Source: Longitalea luteola (GTDB lineage Bacteria > Bacteroidota > Bacteroidia > Chitinophagales > Chitinophagaceae). From it: a stretch of 64,000 bases of DNA. The position numbers and the translations under genes were made by a program. The notes under the pieces are model-generated. The model searched no databases. It was not told where the DNA came from and saw only the letters and a list, made by a program, of their open reading frames with translations. The stretch covers positions 95,270-159,269 of the forward strand of contig NZ_JAFIQX010000005.1 in the NCBI RefSeq assembly GCF_017356035.1, in the 5' to 3' direction. Each line of letters opens with the position of its first letter. Position 1 is the stretch's first letter. Shown here in pieces: positions 53,118 to 62,760 of this stretch.

Positions 53118-55451
53118 TTACCATTCGATTTTATAATTCAGTACTGGAATAATACCGTTCTGGTAATTGATGACCGTTGCGTTCTTCAACAGGTCATAGT
53201 CCTGGTCATAAATGTTCTTCCGGTTAATTACATTCTGGATGTCGAGTGACAGCGTGCTCGTTAGTCGATCGCGGTTCCATTTGATGCTGACCCGGCAATC
53301 GGGTCTGAAATAAGCCCGGTTCTGCAGACTGTAGGCTTCTTTCTCTTTATAGATGGTATAACCTTCCTGTTGTGATGCGGCCAGATCGATGGGTGTAGTG
53401 CGGTAACCGCCGGCATAAATGATCTTGACATTGATGCCGAGCACTTTTCGCTGTCCGGCCAATGGAAACTCTTTGCCGGCTACGCCGTTGAAAAGATAAT
53501 TGCCATTGAAACGCGTGTTTCGTTCCACGCCATCGGCAGCGGTATATTTCGATTGATACAGTGAACCGTTCAGCGTGTAATAAAGTTGGTGATCGAGGAA
53601 TTTTTCCAACGTTAATTCAATCCCATAATTCCGGCCCTTGCCTGTATTGGTAAGCGCATCTGTCACAAATTCGTTCTGAATGTTCAGGGTTGAAAAGGTT
53701 TTGTTACTGTTTACAGTTACCGGTACATCGAACAGATGCTGGTAGTATATTTCGGCCCTGGCCCGTAACCGCAGACCTACGAGGCGGCTGTAGGATAGTA
53801 CGAGGTGATGGGCTTTGGTAAGGTCAAGATATTTGTTGGGGTTGGTGTGGTGCACGTCCTTCGCAAAATATACACCGAGGGCCTGCAACTGGCTATGCAT
53901 TCCATAGCCCAGGGCCAGCGAGCTTTTATGGTCGGGATCCCATTTCACTGAGATCCTTGGTTCTGCAGAACCCGTGTTGTTGTACAACAGGGCCAGGTAA
54001 TGCATGCCTGCATTGAACGTTAGATTATTATATGGTTTGTATTGCCATTGGAAAAAAGCCTGCACGGTTTGGGTGTTGCCGTTGGTATTGATAGTCTCGA
54101 GCAGGGGTGCATTGGGATTTTCTTTCGACAGCTTATAGTATTTAAAGAATATAAAGTTCACATAGGCGCCTGCGCGGAAAGCATTGCTTGCATTGATCTT
54201 ATGGTTGAGTGCAGAAGAGACCAGCAGCTTTTTGGTTATGTAATTATCTTTATAATTTTCTACAATGGCCTTACTGGTCTCGGCATAGTGTTCATTGAAA
54301 GAATGCGAGGTGTATGAAAAGGCAAGCGCCGATTTCAACATCGTTTGATCATCGACGCGAATAGTATGCGTGATGCCGGTAACGCCAGTATTTGCCACAA
54401 ACTTACCGGCGTACCGGTCATCCTGCATTTCCCATTTAGAACTATCGGTTTCAACGCGCTGGTTTTGCGAACTGAGTCCGCCAAAACCAAACACCGTGAA
54501 AATGCCTTTGTTTTTAGTTGGTATGTATATGTTGTACGAAAGGTCCTGAAAACTGGTGGCGCCTTCTGTTAACTCGAGGCCCATTTTGTTCAACAGCGAC
54601 AGGGTAGAGTACCGGTAGTTCACCAGCCAGGAGCCCCTATGCGAAGCAGACAGTGGGCCCTCGGCTGCAGCATTCAGACCCAATAATCCTGCCTGCAGCG
54701 CATACTCCTTCCTTTCATTATTTCCCTTTCTGAGTTTGAGATCAAACACGCCACTTAATGCATTGCCGTATTCGGCGGCAAAGGCGCCGGTCACGAAGTC
54801 GCTGTTCGCCAGCAACTGGGAACTTAAAATGGAGATGCCGCCACCGCTGCTGCCTGCCTCACTAAAATGATTTGGATTGGGAATGTCAATGCCTTCCATG
54901 CGCCATAATAAACCGGTTGGCGCATTGCCCCTGATCACGATATCATTACCGCCATCATCGGCGCTGGCCACACCGGCAAAACCGGTAACCATACGCAACG
55001 GATCATTTACGGCTGCGGCATATTTTTGCGTTTCCTCCACCGTGAAAGCGCGTGCGCTCACTACACTCATGTCGTTCAGCGGTTTGTTCTTTTTACTGCC
55101 TGCTGTTATCACTACCGCTTTTTCTGTTTGTACCTTCGTTTCCATGGCAATGGTCAGCACTACTTCCTTACCGGTATTTACGATAATATTACTGGCAAGC
55201 GCATTCGTATAATTGATGTGGGTGATCAACAAAGTATAAGTGCCGGCTGCTACATTGGTAAACCTGAAATTACCGAGCGAATCGGCGACCGCTTTTCTGT
55301 CAGTGCCGGTAATCATAACCGTTGCGCCGGCAACAGGCGTTTGCAGCAGCTGGTCTGTTACAGTGCCCCTGATGGTTTGCGTGCCCTGCGCCATAGTCGT
55401 TATGCCGTACAGCAACCCTGCTGTAAACAAAGCGATCATTTTGTTGATCAT
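53118..55451 (-). CDS. TonB-dependent outer-membrane receptor
   Basis: A 777-residue receptor. The signal peptide ends at M-A-Q (about 22), followed by a carboxypeptidase-regulatory-like domain (25-105), a plug domain with V-I-R-G-N-A-P-T-G near 173-181, and a beta-barrel ending in aromatic residue W, as is usual for outer-membrane proteins. No STN domain and no SusD partner are present, so it is not a classic SusC. Cargo is unknown. It shares an operon with the surface-repeat proteins upstream and the head-GIN lipoprotein downstream. Confidence 0.88.
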   Translation of the reverse strand: MINKMIALFTAGLLYGITTMAQGTQTIRGTVTDQLLQTPVAGATVMITGTDRKAVADSLGNFRFTNVAAGTYTLLITHINYTNALASNIIVNTGKEVVLTIAMETKVQTEKAVVITAGSKKNKPLNDMSVVSARAFTVEETQKYAAAVNDPLRMVTGFAGVASADDGGNDIVIRGNAPTGLLWRMEGIDIPNPNHFSEAGSSGGGISILSSQLLANSDFVTGAFAAEYGNALSGVFDLKLRKGNNERKEYALQAGLLGLNAAAEGPLSASHRGSWLVNYRYSTLSLLNKMGLELTEGATSFQDLSYNIYIPTKNKGIFTVFGFGGLSSQNQRVETDSSKWEMQDDRYAGKFVANTGVTGITHTIRVDDQTMLKSALAFSYTSHSFNEHYAETSKAIVENYKDNYITKKLLVSSALNHKINASNAFRAGAYVNFIFFKYYKLSKENPNAPLLETINTNGNTQTVQAFFQWQYKPYNNLTFNAGMHYLALLYNNTGSAEPRISVKWDPDHKSSLALGYGMHSQLQALGVYFAKDVHHTNPNKYLDLTKAHHLVLSYSRLVGLRLRARAEIYYQHLFDVPVTVNSNKTFSTLNIQNEFVTDALTNTGKGRNYGIELTLEKFLDHQLYYTLNGSLYQSKYTAADGVERNTRFNGNYLFNGVAGKEFPLAGQRKVLGINVKIIYAGGYRTTPIDLAASQQEGYTIYKEKEAYSLQNRAYFRPDCRVSIKWNRDRLTSTLSLDIQNVINRKNIYDQDYDLLKNATVINYQNGIIPVLNYKIEW

Positions 55452-55549
55452 AGGTGGTGCATTTGCTAGTGTGACAACTTACAGGAAGTTTACCCCTATA
55501 CGATCACTATCTTTACGTTTGCACCTGTTTACATTTTCTCATTGGCTAA

Positions 55550-56686
55550 CTAAAGAAAGCTTATACCCGCCGTCCAGCCTATCCAGCCGGTAACGTTGCT
55601 GTGCCAGAGTTCGAAGGTGTCGTAGCCATCGTCAGGCACAATAAACTTGTAGCCTTTCACAGCTTCCGGTTGATCCGAATAATAGACGGCAAAGGAAGGA
55701 CCGCCAAAGATGGCAACCCCCTTTGCCAGTTTAACGGTAGCCAGTACCTGTAGTTTACTTAGCTGGTTCAAATAATTCCAGTTGCCAAGATATAAATATT
55801 GGGTCGTGAGCTCAGGGTTAACAGTGAGCCATTTGCCGGCTTTAATTTCATGGCCGATACCAAAGCCGTAGGAAAAGCTTTTTTCATCATTGCCTGCATT
55901 GATGCCTGCCAGTAGAATGTTGTACAATTTTGCATTGCCCGATTTAAAAGCCAGGTTAAAGTTCAATACTTCATTGGTGCTGATGGTGATCTTGTGATAG
56001 CCCTTCTTTACAATATTGATAAGGCCCATGCTAAAACCGGAAGAGGTGTCTGCTATATTGATAAGCCCCAGTTGGAAACCTTTAAGGTTTTTGGTATAAT
56101 TCACAATACCGGCGATCTGTACGCCTTTGATAGAGCTGTTATTGATATTGGCGATGCCGGCAAGTTGCAGACCTTTTATCGATTGCCGGGTATAGTTGGC
56201 GATACCGCCCAGCTGGCCACCGGTAAGCTGGCCGGACGTTTGATTATAGATGCCGGCCATTTGCAGTCCACGGGCGTCTTTAGTTACATAATTGACAAGA
56301 CCGCCATATTGAATACCGGTGAGGTTGCCTTTTGCACTGTTGAACCAGCCAGCCAGTTGTATGCCGTTCACATCGCCTCCTGTCACATTGAAATAGCCGG
56401 CCGCCTGAACACCCTGCATATTCATTTTATCAATATTGAAAAGACCGCCCAGCTCAACGCCTGTTACGCTGCCCGTTACACCGCCTAATATATTCAACGA
56501 AAAATTACTGGAAGTGAATTTGTCATTTTTTCCCTGTGTGCTCAATCCCGGTACAAAGGCAACCCTTACAGGTGCGTAGATGTTTTTTTTCAGACTGTCT
56601 TTCGCTTGCGCAAATGCAACGGTTTTCCATAAGAGACAGGCTGCAAGGCATACTGCTATTTTCCCATTTATCATAGAAATATTCAT
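55550..56686 (-). CDS. Surface-repeat (LA_2272-like) outer-membrane protein
   Basis: A 378-residue exported protein (signal peptide to about residue 26). About ten repeats of roughly 20 residues with the core G-x-Q-x-A/G-G-x-x-N (for example G-L-Q-L-A-G-I-A-N) run from about 70 to 220. The C-terminal part (F-G-Y/F-G-I-G-H-E, T-Q-Y-L-Y, F-G-G-P-S-F) resembles beta-barrel strands and the protein ends I-S-F-L. It is a shorter relative of the next upstream gene. ATG 56674 is an alternative start. Confidence 0.8.
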   Translation of the reverse strand: MNISMINGKIAVCLAACLLWKTVAFAQAKDSLKKNIYAPVRVAFVPGLSTQGKNDKFTSSNFSLNILGGVTGSVTGVELGGLFNIDKMNMQGVQAAGYFNVTGGDVNGIQLAGWFNSAKGNLTGIQYGGLVNYVTKDARGLQMAGIYNQTSGQLTGGQLGGIANYTRQSIKGLQLAGIANINNSSIKGVQIAGIVNYTKNLKGFQLGLINIADTSSGFSMGLINIVKKGYHKITISTNEVLNFNLAFKSGNAKLYNILLAGINAGNDEKSFSYGFGIGHEIKAGKWLTVNPELTTQYLYLGNWNYLNQLSKLQVLATVKLAKGVAIFGGPSFAVYYSDQPEAVKGYKFIVPDDGYDTFELWHSNVTGWIGWTAGISFL

Positions 56687-56751
56687 TTGCAGTATGACAA
56701 CCGGTTGCCGTTGTTCCCCTATGGGTGGATCGGAAAAATAAATAGCGCGCG

Positions 56752-58701
56752 TTAAAAAAGGCTTATGCCGGCATTCCAGCCAAACCAGCCTTTAATGGTA
56801 TCATCCCATAAGTCGAATGTGTGATAGGATGCAGGAACGGGTAATTGAAGTCCTGACGGATTCTTTTTCCATTCAGTATAATAGGCAGTGAATGATGGTC
56901 CGCCGAACAGGGTTATATATTTACCGAGTTTTATATTGAACTGAAGATGGAGCTTGTTCATTACATTGGCATTCTCCCAGCTTTGTACACGCAGGTATTG
57001 CGAAGTGAATTCCGGGTTGATGCTAAACCATTTGCCTATTGAAAATTCGTGGCCGAGGCCATAGCCGAAAGAGATGATCGATGAAGTATCCGTGGTTCCT
57101 GCCCGCTTGCTGTTTTTGTAACCCACTAACAGAATACTGTACAGGTTTTTGTTGCCGGTTTTGAATGCCGCGTTATAATCAAGTACTTCATTGGTGGATA
57201 AAGCCAGTTTGTGCATGCCCTTCAACACAATATTGATGAGCCCAATGCTATAGCCGGCAGAGGTGTCCGAGATATTTATCAGTCCGGCCTGAAACCCGCG
57301 TAATTTTTTAGCGTAATTCAATATTCCAAACTGGGCGCCGCTCATTTCGCGGTTGGCGAAATTGGCGATAGCAGCCAATTGCACGCCTGATACTTTTTTA
57401 TGGGCGAAGTTCACAATATTTGCAGCCTGCATACCGAACACACTGTCATAGCAGACGTTGTGAATATTGCTTAACTGCACTCCGATAAGTTTTCCCTTTA
57501 AAAAGTTCGAAATATTACCAGCCTGAAGACCGGTTAACGAACCGGATACATGGTTATGAATACTGCTCAATTGTACGCCGGTGACATTTCCTTTTACATA
57601 GTTAGAAACGCCGGCTGCCTGTAACCCGCTAACATCGTGTAACACGTGGTTATGAATACCTGCGAGCTGTACGCCGGTGACCGAGCCGCCGGTGATGTTT
57701 CCCAGCCCGGCTGCCTGCAGGTATTTAACATCCTTCTTGTTGATGTTAAAGGCGCCGCCCAGTTCAACCCCGGCTACGCCCGCTGTATAACCACCTATTA
57801 CGTTAATTGAGAAATTGTTTATTACCTGCGCACTCAATCTTCCATGTGTACTTAATCCGGGTGTTAAGGAGATCTGGGAAGGACGGTCGGCGAAGAATTT
57901 TTCCAGGTTAATACTTTGGATTTTCTGTTTGGCCGACACCAGCCTTTTACCCCAGCGGGTTCTTTCCACCTGGTTAACTTCTCCTTTAACGACAGCAGCG
58001 GTGGTCATGAAAGTATCTACGGGCGGTTGAATGACAATGGTATCGGGTAATTCATTTTCAACCGGACTAATTGTTACTACCGGCTCACTCACTACCACCG
58101 GAGTCATTACGATGGTCACCTGCTGATCGTATTTCGGTTGAATAACAACCGTAGTGTCTTCGAACATTTCACGGCTGATGGTAAGGGAAGCCGTACTGTA
58201 GCGGCTTTTAAGTTTTATTTTAAAGTAACCTTTATCATCAGACATGGTTGATACCAGCCGTTGCTTTTCATAGATGGTCACATTGCCAACTTTTTCACCG
58301 GTCTCACTATTCAATACAATGCCGCTGACCGTATATAATTTCTCAGGGCTGGGGACTTTACTGGTAACTACAGCGGGGGACGTTATCGGTGCTTTCCGTA
58401 ATATGATGTAATTGTTACTTTGCTGCCACTTGTATCGATTGCCGCATAACTGGTCAAGCACCTGTTTAACCGGCCGGTTATAGGCGGAGATGGAAATGAT
58501 GCTATCCCGGGTAATGATGCTGCTGTTATAGGAGAAGTAAAAATTTCCTTTGCTGCTGATCAGTTTTAGTACATCTGACAAACGTTGATTGGTTGCTTCG
58601 ACAGAGATCCTTCTGTCGAGCAGGCTTTGTGCTAATCCGTGCGTGGTGGTGATACAAATTAATGCAATGATTATAGGAAGGGCGCACCTGAGTGTTGTCA
58701 T
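56752..58701 (-). CDS. STN-domain surface-repeat protein
   Basis: A 649-residue protein from ATG 58701. After the signal peptide come an STN domain (about 25-100, I-S-V-E-A-T-N-Q-R-L-S-D-V-L), a carboxypeptidase-regulatory-like domain (about 115-200), a Pro/Val-rich linker, and from about 290 a run of roughly eleven G-V-Q-L-A-G/S-I-x-N repeats, then a barrel-like C terminus (G-Y-G-L-G-H-E, F-G-G-P-S-F) ending S-L-F. STN domains usually transmit a signal from a TonB receptor to FecR; here the STN is on the surface-repeat protein instead. It starts 22 bp after the fecR-like gene. Confidence 0.82.
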   Translation of the reverse strand: MTTLRCALPIIIALICITTTHGLAQSLLDRRISVEATNQRLSDVLKLISSKGNFYFSYNSSIITRDSIISISAYNRPVKQVLDQLCGNRYKWQQSNNYIILRKAPITSPAVVTSKVPSPEKLYTVSGIVLNSETGEKVGNVTIYEKQRLVSTMSDDKGYFKIKLKSRYSTASLTISREMFEDTTVVIQPKYDQQVTIVMTPVVVSEPVVTISPVENELPDTIVIQPPVDTFMTTAAVVKGEVNQVERTRWGKRLVSAKQKIQSINLEKFFADRPSQISLTPGLSTHGRLSAQVINNFSINVIGGYTAGVAGVELGGAFNINKKDVKYLQAAGLGNITGGSVTGVQLAGIHNHVLHDVSGLQAAGVSNYVKGNVTGVQLSSIHNHVSGSLTGLQAGNISNFLKGKLIGVQLSNIHNVCYDSVFGMQAANIVNFAHKKVSGVQLAAIANFANREMSGAQFGILNYAKKLRGFQAGLINISDTSAGYSIGLINIVLKGMHKLALSTNEVLDYNAAFKTGNKNLYSILLVGYKNSKRAGTTDTSSIISFGYGLGHEFSIGKWFSINPEFTSQYLRVQSWENANVMNKLHLQFNIKLGKYITLFGGPSFTAYYTEWKKNPSGLQLPVPASYHTFDLWDDTIKGWFGWNAGISLF

Positions 58702-58723
58702 GGTTATTAATTCAACATGCAAT

Positions 58724-59695
58724 TTAGCGTAGTATGATCTTTCCTTTTTCTTTGGTTACAGAGATATTAAATGTTGACTTAATGATATTGAGAATTTTGT
58801 CAAGCGGCTCATTATCAAAAGTAGTGGTAAGCGGCAGGTTGCGGATGGCATCGTTTTCGAAAACAATATGCACATTGTACGCTTCGTTCAGCTTGTCTAC
58901 CAGCTTCCATAAGGGCGTTTCATCACAAACAAATTTTTTGCTGCGGTAGTAGTTGTACAGCTGATCGGTATTGGCTGTTTTTTGCAGAACTGTTTCGTTG
59001 AGGCTGGTAAGCGCTTTTTGTCCGGCCGTTAATACAACGGTTTGTTTTTCGGTAGCCACCTTAACGATGCCTGTTTCAACGATGATCTCGGTAGTATCGC
59101 CTCTGCTTCGCACATTGAAAGAGGTGCCAACAACGGTAATGGTCACATTGTTGGTGTGAACTTCAAATGGTTTTTTCTTATCGGGTTTTACTGTAAAGAA
59201 AGCTTCCCCGTTCAACTGCAAACTTCTTTTGTTGTCAGGAAATTTTTCCGGAAAGGATACCTGTGAATGTTTGTTTAAAGTAACGATAGAGCCATCGGGC
59301 AATGAATCGGAGGTAACTGCTTCGGCAGCCTGGATGGTAGCCATGCGCACAACGGTGCCCGGATTATTATGGAACAGGACGTAGGTGAGCACCGCAATGC
59401 CTATGATGAGGCCGGTGATCACAGCTGCCCGCATCAGGGAGCTGTTCAATGACCATACAGGGGCGGCCTTTTCCCTGGGGAACGATCCTTCCTGTACGCG
59501 GTGTTGGAATCGCTGCCAGGCAGCCTGTTCATCAACCTCGGTAACGTTGGCGAGCTGAACACTTTCTTCCCAGATCAGTTTAAAATGATCGAAGTAGTGT
59601 TGGTTTGCCTCATCCTCGGCCAGCCACTGTTCCACCTGAAGCATTTCTGCCTCCGTAGCTTCACCGGTAAGGTGTTTTACCAGCAGATCGTCCAT
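58724..59695 (-). CDS. FecR-family anti-sigma factor
   Basis: A 323-residue inner-membrane protein from ATG 59695 (TTG 59716 is an alternative). The N-terminal cytoplasmic anti-sigma region (Q-W-L-A-E-D-E-A-N) precedes one membrane helix (about 80-97), the FecR domain (A-T-I-Q-A-A-E through L-P-D-G-S-x-V-T-L-N and G-T-S-F-N-V-R), and a C-terminal DUF4974/STN-like domain (A-Y-N-V-H-I-V-F). It should hold the upstream sigma factor inactive until a signal arrives from outside. Confidence 0.93.
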   Translation of the reverse strand: MDDLLVKHLTGEATEAEMLQVEQWLAEDEANQHYFDHFKLIWEESVQLANVTEVDEQAAWQRFQHRVQEGSFPREKAAPVWSLNSSLMRAAVITGLIIGIAVLTYVLFHNNPGTVVRMATIQAAEAVTSDSLPDGSIVTLNKHSQVSFPEKFPDNKRSLQLNGEAFFTVKPDKKKPFEVHTNNVTITVVGTSFNVRSRGDTTEIIVETGIVKVATEKQTVVLTAGQKALTSLNETVLQKTANTDQLYNYYRSKKFVCDETPLWKLVDKLNEAYNVHIVFENDAIRNLPLTTTFDNEPLDKILNIIKSTFNISVTKEKGKIILR

Positions 59696-59750
59696 ATGTT
59701 GTGTAGAACTTTTCAATAAGAGTAATTTTAAAAATTACAAATTCCTAATT

Positions 59751-59855
59751 ATTAATTCCAAGAGCCAAGTTCCAAGAACCAAATAAATTCCAAATTCAAG
59801 AATCAAAATTGTGATTTGAGATTTGCGTTTCTTTTGGTTCTTGTGATTTGTGATT
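59751..59855. repeat. Inverted word repeats between anti-sigma and sigma genes
   Basis: CAAGAACCAAA (59773-59783) and TTTGGTTCTTG (59833-59843) are perfect 11-bp inverted arms, among further AATTCCAA and GTGATTTG words. The same TTGGTTCTTG and GAGATTT words dominate the array after thyA at 63640-64000. Confidence 0.7.
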
Positions 59856-59857
59856 TC

Positions 59858-60481
59858 CTACCATATATAGAAATAGGCTAACATGAAAATCGGTAAATAA
59901 TCTATCAGTTTTATTCGTAATTGTTTTAATGCTTTGCCCATCTGGTTTTCCACGGTTTTCACTGAGATACCCAGCTGATCGGCAATCTCCTGGTATTTCA
60001 GCCCTTCGAACCGGCTCAATTGAAAGATTGTCCGGCATTGCTGGGGCAGGGCATTCATGGCATCGCGCAGCTTTTCTTCCAGCTCCCGCACCAGAATTTT
60101 CCTGGCAGCACCCTGATCGTTATGGTTATTAGACTGATGCATAACATGCACTTGATACCGCGCTTTTATTTTCTGGTGTTTCAGGTAATTCAGGCTTTCG
60201 TGATAAACGGCTTTGTATAAATAGGCTTTGAGTGATGTTTGTATGGTGTCTGGGACTTTCTTCTCCCAAATTTTGTAAAAGACGTTCTGGACGGTTTCTT
60301 CGGCTATAGCTTCATTCTTCAATATAGTGAAAGCATAAGCGTACAGGCTTTTAAAGTGTTCTTTAAAAAGCTGTTCAAATTCCTGTTCACTGTCGGCCGA
60401 CAGCGGTTTAACGGCGGTGCTTGTATTTGGGATAGCCACTTTAATGCGTTGATAATCCGCTTCAAATATAAATGCTTCCAA
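59858..60481 (-). CDS. ECF RNA polymerase sigma factor (FecI-like)
   Basis: A 207-residue sigma-70 of the Bacteroidota ECF group. Region 2 (Y-A-Y-A-F-T-I-L-K-N, then V-F-Y-K-I-W) and region 4 (C-R-T-I-F-Q-L-S-R-F-E-G-L-K-Y-Q-E-I-A) are clear. The only plausible start in frame is TTG at 60481; no ATG occurs before region 2. It is the first gene of the sigma/anti-sigma/STN/TonB locus. The C terminus is hydrophobic (Y-L-P-I-F-M-L-A-Y-F-Y-I-W). Confidence 0.93.
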   Translation of the reverse strand: MEAFIFEADYQRIKVAIPNTSTAVKPLSADSEQEFEQLFKEHFKSLYAYAFTILKNEAIAEETVQNVFYKIWEKKVPDTIQTSLKAYLYKAVYHESLNYLKHQKIKARYQVHVMHQSNNHNDQGAARKILVRELEEKLRDAMNALPQQCRTIFQLSRFEGLKYQEIADQLGISVKTVENQMGKALKQLRIKLIDYLPIFMLAYFYIW

Positions 60482-60910
60482 TAAAGTTTTATCAAAAGAG
60501 ACAACTGAAAATAATAATACCCCTACGATTCTTTAAAATTTTGTTATCGTTTCGATGGAACATATTGGGCAAAGACCGCATGTGTAAGACCGGGAACGTA
60601 GATTTTCACCCTTATTTGTGGAAAAAACAACCCATTAATGCTTGTTTTAACCTTTTTTTGGTATTATTATTGAACCCTGAATCAGTTGCTGTTTACAATA
60701 TTGCAACTGCTTGTAAAAAACGGGCCAGATTTATTTTTTCCCGATGCACAATAACGAATGTATTAAGTAAGTTTTTTATAGGTAGTCATACAAAAGGTAA
60801 CCAGCCCGCCATAACCCCCACATACCGTAGTACATAATATAATCCAACCGTCCCTCTGAAACCATCTTGTCGTTTCTGTAAGCCAAACGTGTACCTATAA
60901 ATATTCTTTT
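60482..60910. other. Intergenic region between divergent genes
   Basis: About 430 bp between the sigma-factor start and the coiled-coil gene, so both promoters should be here. I see no perfect TAnnTTTG on either strand. A 121-codon plus-strand reading (60472-60837) overlaps the sigma start, has Lys/Phe/Leu-rich composition and is probably not a gene. Confidence 0.4.
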
Positions 60911-62485
60911 ATGTTGCGATTCCTGCTCGTTTCCATGTACGAGTTTAAACAGTTTCTGCAAATTGTACTGTGGATAGCTATACCTGGTACTGTCATTGCC
61001 TTCCTGGTAACTACCTTCTTTCATTACAAGCGTAAAAAGAAGAATGCCGAAGGAGGCGAACCGGCCTATATGGAAGGTGGTGGTTTTCATACGGTGATGG
61101 CTGCTGAGCCGAATGGCAACAGCCAGGTGCCTGACTGGCTGGCGAGCGGTACCAATCCCGATAACCAGCCATTGATCAAGAAATATGAGCAGGAAGTTCG
61201 CCGTTACCGGGAGAATTACGCTATGCTGGAACAGGATTTCCGCGAGCTGGAGGGTAAATATGCCGATCTTCTTAATAAAGCATACAGCACCGAAAAGCAA
61301 AATGATGATGCGGCTGCGCGGTTGCAGTTGGAGGTGAACGGGTATAAATTAAAAGTAACACAATTGCAGCAGGCCCTGGATACGGCACAGGCCAATGCAA
61401 AGCTGATGCAGGGTGAGCAGCAGGTGCCTGAAGCGCTGGCACATGCGCAGCAACAGGTACAACAACTGCAGGAAACTGTTCAGCAATTGCAGGACAAACT
61501 GCGCGCCCAACAGGAGCTCAAAGAAAAGAATGCCGCAGAAGTTACCCGTTTGGAAAACCTGATGAAGAACATGGAATATTCCGCAAAGTCGGCTCAGTCG
61601 GAATCGGAGGAATTGCAACGTTACTATGCCAAACAGATTGATGAACTGGGCTCACAATATAAAAATGAAAAGAATGAACTGGCCATACAGTTACAGCAGC
61701 TGCAAAAAACAGTTCAACAATTGACCGATGAGAAAGCTGCGCTGCTTGAAAAATTGCAAACAGCCGGCGAACCCAAACATGGTACCTACGAACAACAGAT
61801 AAAGGAATTACAACTGTTACTTTCCACTGCAGAAGAAGAGAAGGCCGCTTTAAAGAATAAGATCACCGATCAGCAATACCTGCAGGATGTTTTGCAGGAA
61901 AAGAAATTGCAGATCGAATTCCTGCAGAACCAGCTGGAACAGCGTATCAAGACTTTCCGCGAGATAGAAAAAGATGCTGCTGATAAAGCCCTGCTGGTAC
62001 AGCAGACTCAAACACAGAAAGAGAATTTTGAACGGGAGATGCATGCGTTACGCGAAGAGCTGCAGCAGCAGCGGGAAGAAGTAGCCGCCTGGCAGCAGGC
62101 TGTTGAGCGCAGCCGCGAAGAGATCAGGCAACACCAGGAAAGCCTGCGTTCAAAAACGGGTCATATCGAGAACCTCGAGCGTAACCTGCATGAAGTGCAA
62201 CAGCAGCAGGCTGTATTACAGCTGGTGCTCGACGACAAACAAAATATGATCACTTCCCTGCAGGAATCATTGAACCGCGAACAGCAAAAGACCAGGGACC
62301 TTGAAGGTAAACTCATCACCAATAACCAGTTGTTGTCGAAGATCTATGGCGATCTGTCAAAATCATTGAGCAGTCCGCCGGCCTCGCAACAGCAAAACGG
62401 CACCAAGTTAAATGGCAATGGCAACAATGGCTCCAACGGCCATGTAGTGAACGGCAACGGCTTTAACCTGGCGGGGCAGCATTAA
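60911..62485 (+). CDS. Membrane-anchored coiled-coil protein, unknown
   Basis: A 524-residue protein with one N-terminal membrane helix (about 13-35) followed by a basic K-R-K-K-K-N stretch and, from about 90 to 480, an almost unbroken Gln/Glu/Lys/Leu-rich coiled coil (many Q-Q-L-Q and E-L-Q-Q heptads). The C terminus is Asn/Gly-rich (G-N-G-N-N-G-S-N-G). It resembles cytoskeletal or cell-envelope scaffold proteins in form only. A second in-frame ATG at 60935 is an alternative start. Function unknown. Confidence 0.78.
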   Translation: MLRFLLVSMYEFKQFLQIVLWIAIPGTVIAFLVTTFFHYKRKKKNAEGGEPAYMEGGGFHTVMAAEPNGNSQVPDWLASGTNPDNQPLIKKYEQEVRRYRENYAMLEQDFRELEGKYADLLNKAYSTEKQNDDAAARLQLEVNGYKLKVTQLQQALDTAQANAKLMQGEQQVPEALAHAQQQVQQLQETVQQLQDKLRAQQELKEKNAAEVTRLENLMKNMEYSAKSAQSESEELQRYYAKQIDELGSQYKNEKNELAIQLQQLQKTVQQLTDEKAALLEKLQTAGEPKHGTYEQQIKELQLLLSTAEEEKAALKNKITDQQYLQDVLQEKKLQIEFLQNQLEQRIKTFREIEKDAADKALLVQQTQTQKENFEREMHALREELQQQREEVAAWQQAVERSREEIRQHQESLRSKTGHIENLERNLHEVQQQQAVLQLVLDDKQNMITSLQESLNREQQKTRDLEGKLITNNQLLSKIYGDLSKSLSSPPASQQQNGTKLNGNGNNGSNGHVVNGNGFNLAGQH

Positions 62486-62760
62486 AGGGATCAGTCACCG
62501 GTTGCCAGTTATCGGGTACCAGTTACCGGTTACCAGCTATAAGTCAAGAGTTATACATCAGGCAGAACAACGTTCTGTCTTTAACATGTACCAAAACTAA
62601 CTGCCTTTACATTATTCCTTTCCTTTATTGCAATCTGGTGCTACGCAGGGGGAAATAACGCCCGCTGCCCGTTTTCACAACTTGTCCCCATATTTTGCCT
62701 GAATTAGCACATTTGCATATTGGCAAATTAGCACATTGAGCCTTTTCGTACCTTGCGCCC
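62486..62760. other. Spacer before thyA with word repeats
   Basis: CGGTTGCCAG, TACCAGTTACCGGTTACCAG words (62497-62538) and ATTAGCACATTTGC/GCAAATTAGCACATT words (62704-62738) fill this 275-bp spacer. The latter match the rpmD-rplO spacer. TACCTTGC at 62748-62755 is a weak -7 box 6 bp before the ATG. Confidence 0.5.

Noticed and set aside
60472..60837. 121-codon plus-strand reading
   Set aside because: It overlaps the sigma-factor start, has no recognisable family and skewed composition; the region more likely holds two divergent promoters.
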